Assembly: GCA_030705745.1 (NCBI GenBank)
Contig: JAUZPT010000192.1
Span: forward strand, 1-5,988
Direction: 5' to 3'
From: Bacillota bacterium
GTDB lineage: Bacteria; Bacillota; Bacilli; Bacillales; Cytobacillaceae
Length of the DNA stretch: 5,988 nucleotides
Shown piece after piece: positions 5,266 through 5,988 of the stretch (its first letter is position 1; every line of letters begins with the position of its first letter). The notes under the pieces are model-generated. The model worked only from the letters and a program-made list of their open reading frames with translations, was not told the DNA's origin and did not search any database. The position numbers and the translations under genes were made by a program.

Positions 5266-5988
5266 CTATAGTATTTTTTTCAATTCTTCAAGCACCGATG
5301 CGGTAACGTTATCAACGATTGTTTTCAAATCTTGTTGAGTAAGTGCACGTTCCAATGGGGGCGTGATTTTTTTTGCCTCAAAATCATCATCGCACGAGAT
5401 TCCTTGTGGTGATGAACCGGAAAGACCCATGCTTTTTTTCAGCTCCAATAACTGCTCAACATTTCTATTTGATAATTCACGGTCACCATTCATTTGTTGA
5501 GCGATCCAATTGATTTTTGCAGTAAACTCAAGCGTTTCCATAAAGAAATAGGCTTGTTCCAAATCTCTGCCCCATGTTAATGCTCCGTGGTTTTCCAATA
5601 GCACTCCATTGTGGTCTTGAATCAAGTCGTTTAAAGCGTTCGGAACTGCTTCTGTTGATGGCGTGCCGTAACGAGCGACAGGTATCGTCCCCAACAATAT
5701 AACTGATTCTGGCATGGTTGCACGATTTAATGGCAATCCCGCAATTGCAAAGGCCGTGGCATAAGGAGGATGAACATGAACAACCGCTTGAATTTCAGGC
5801 CGCTCCTGATACACCCTTAAATGCATTTTCATTTCTGAGGTTGGTTTGAAATTTCCTTCTCGTACATTTCCCACCCCGTCAACCTTTATGATCATATCTT
5901 TATTCATAAAACCTTTACTAACACCTGTTGGGGTTACAAGAAACTCATCGTCTGAAAGCCGGACTGAAATATTGCCGTCGTTCGCAGC
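5266..5988 (-). CDS. Class II aldolase/adducin family protein, 5' end outside window
   Basis: The last 240 residues of a class II aldolase-fold enzyme; the frame runs open to the window edge and about 25-40 N-terminal residues are missing. Hallmarks in order: GNISVRL, VTPTGVSKG, the metal-site acid in KPTSEMKMH (visible residue 52), the zinc ligands in VVHVHPP (71 and 73), MPESV, and the third histidine in LENHGALTWG (134), then the helix following it. Zinc-dependent aldolase or epimerase chemistry on a small phosphosugar (L-fuculose-1-phosphate aldolase, L-ribulose-5-phosphate 4-epimerase or related) is likely; the exact substrate is not set. Unusually, about 70 residues follow the core: a Ser/Gly/Pro- and Asp-rich linker, then an amphipathic helix of about 25 residues ending in ASVLEELKKIL, resembling a microcompartment encapsulation peptide. 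In B. subtilis this position is held by citB. Confidence 0.88.
   Translation of the reverse strand, partial: AANDGNISVRLSDDEFLVTPTGVSKGFMNKDMIIKVDGVGNVREGNFKPTSEMKMHLRVYQERPEIQAVVHVHPPYATAFAIAGLPLNRATMPESVILLGTIPVARYGTPSTEAVPNALNDLIQDHNGVLLENHGALTWGRDLEQAYFFMETLEFTAKINWIAQQMNGDRELSNRNVEQLLELKKSMGLSGSSPQGISCDDDFEAKKITPPLERALTQQDLKTIVDNVTASVLEELKKIL

Noticed and set aside
5222..5270. Terminator after the aldolase
   Set aside because: A short stem CTATAGG/CC-TATAG is visible just past the stop, but it has a bulge, only about 7 pairs and no U tract, so it is too weak to call.

Overview
The window looks like a chromosomal segment of an endospore-forming member of the Bacillaceae. It carries the small acid-soluble spore protein genes sspN and tlp, AT-rich DNA, strong purine-rich Shine-Dalgarno sequences, and a gene order close to the Bacillus subtilis yneN-sspN-tlp-yneP-yneQ-yneR cluster (recalled, not searched). 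The species cannot be fixed from this sequence alone.

Layout, left to right. A yneR-type HesB-like gene (36-326, +) converges on yneQ. The two share a perfect palindrome at 322-360 that contains both stop codons and should terminate transcription in both directions. Everything else is on the minus strand. Reading in that direction from the right: a class II aldolase/adducin-family gene cut off by the window edge (5988-5266); a membrane-anchored thioredoxin-like gene of the yneN/ResA/TlpA type (5114-4581) ending in its own terminator; a two-gene spore unit of a 43-residue FbpB-family basic protein (4427-4296) and sspN (4232-4089); a repeat-like insert ending in a terminator (about 4090-3978); tlp (3892-3668) with its own terminator; a second insert made of a long hairpin plus a terminator-ended element (3607-3499); then an operon of a tandem CbxX/SpoVK-type AAA+ ATPase (3419-1083), the yneP-type acyl-CoA thioesterase (1107-670, overlapping the ATPase by 25 bp) and yneQ (658-356).

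How the parts work together. The small genes in the middle belong to the late forespore. Near-identical sigma-G-like -10 boxes (CATACTA) lie at matching distances upstream of the FbpB-like gene and tlp, so these look like two separate forespore units, whereas B. subtilis has a joint sspN-tlp unit. The ATPase operon has a vegetative-type extended -10 promoter instead. The ATPase is the largest foreign-looking element compared with the B. subtilis order.

The most thought-provoking points are: the aldolase C-terminus, which resembles a bacterial microcompartment encapsulation peptide and hints at a microcompartment locus just beyond the right edge; the twin sigma-G promoters that put an FbpB-family gene in a spore operon; the tandem AAA+ machine translationally coupled to a thioesterase; and two intergenic inserts that look like interspersed terminator-bearing repeats. 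No gene-free stretch exceeds 300 bases. The longest is about 240 bases (3432-3667), filled by the hairpins described below and the ATPase promoter.
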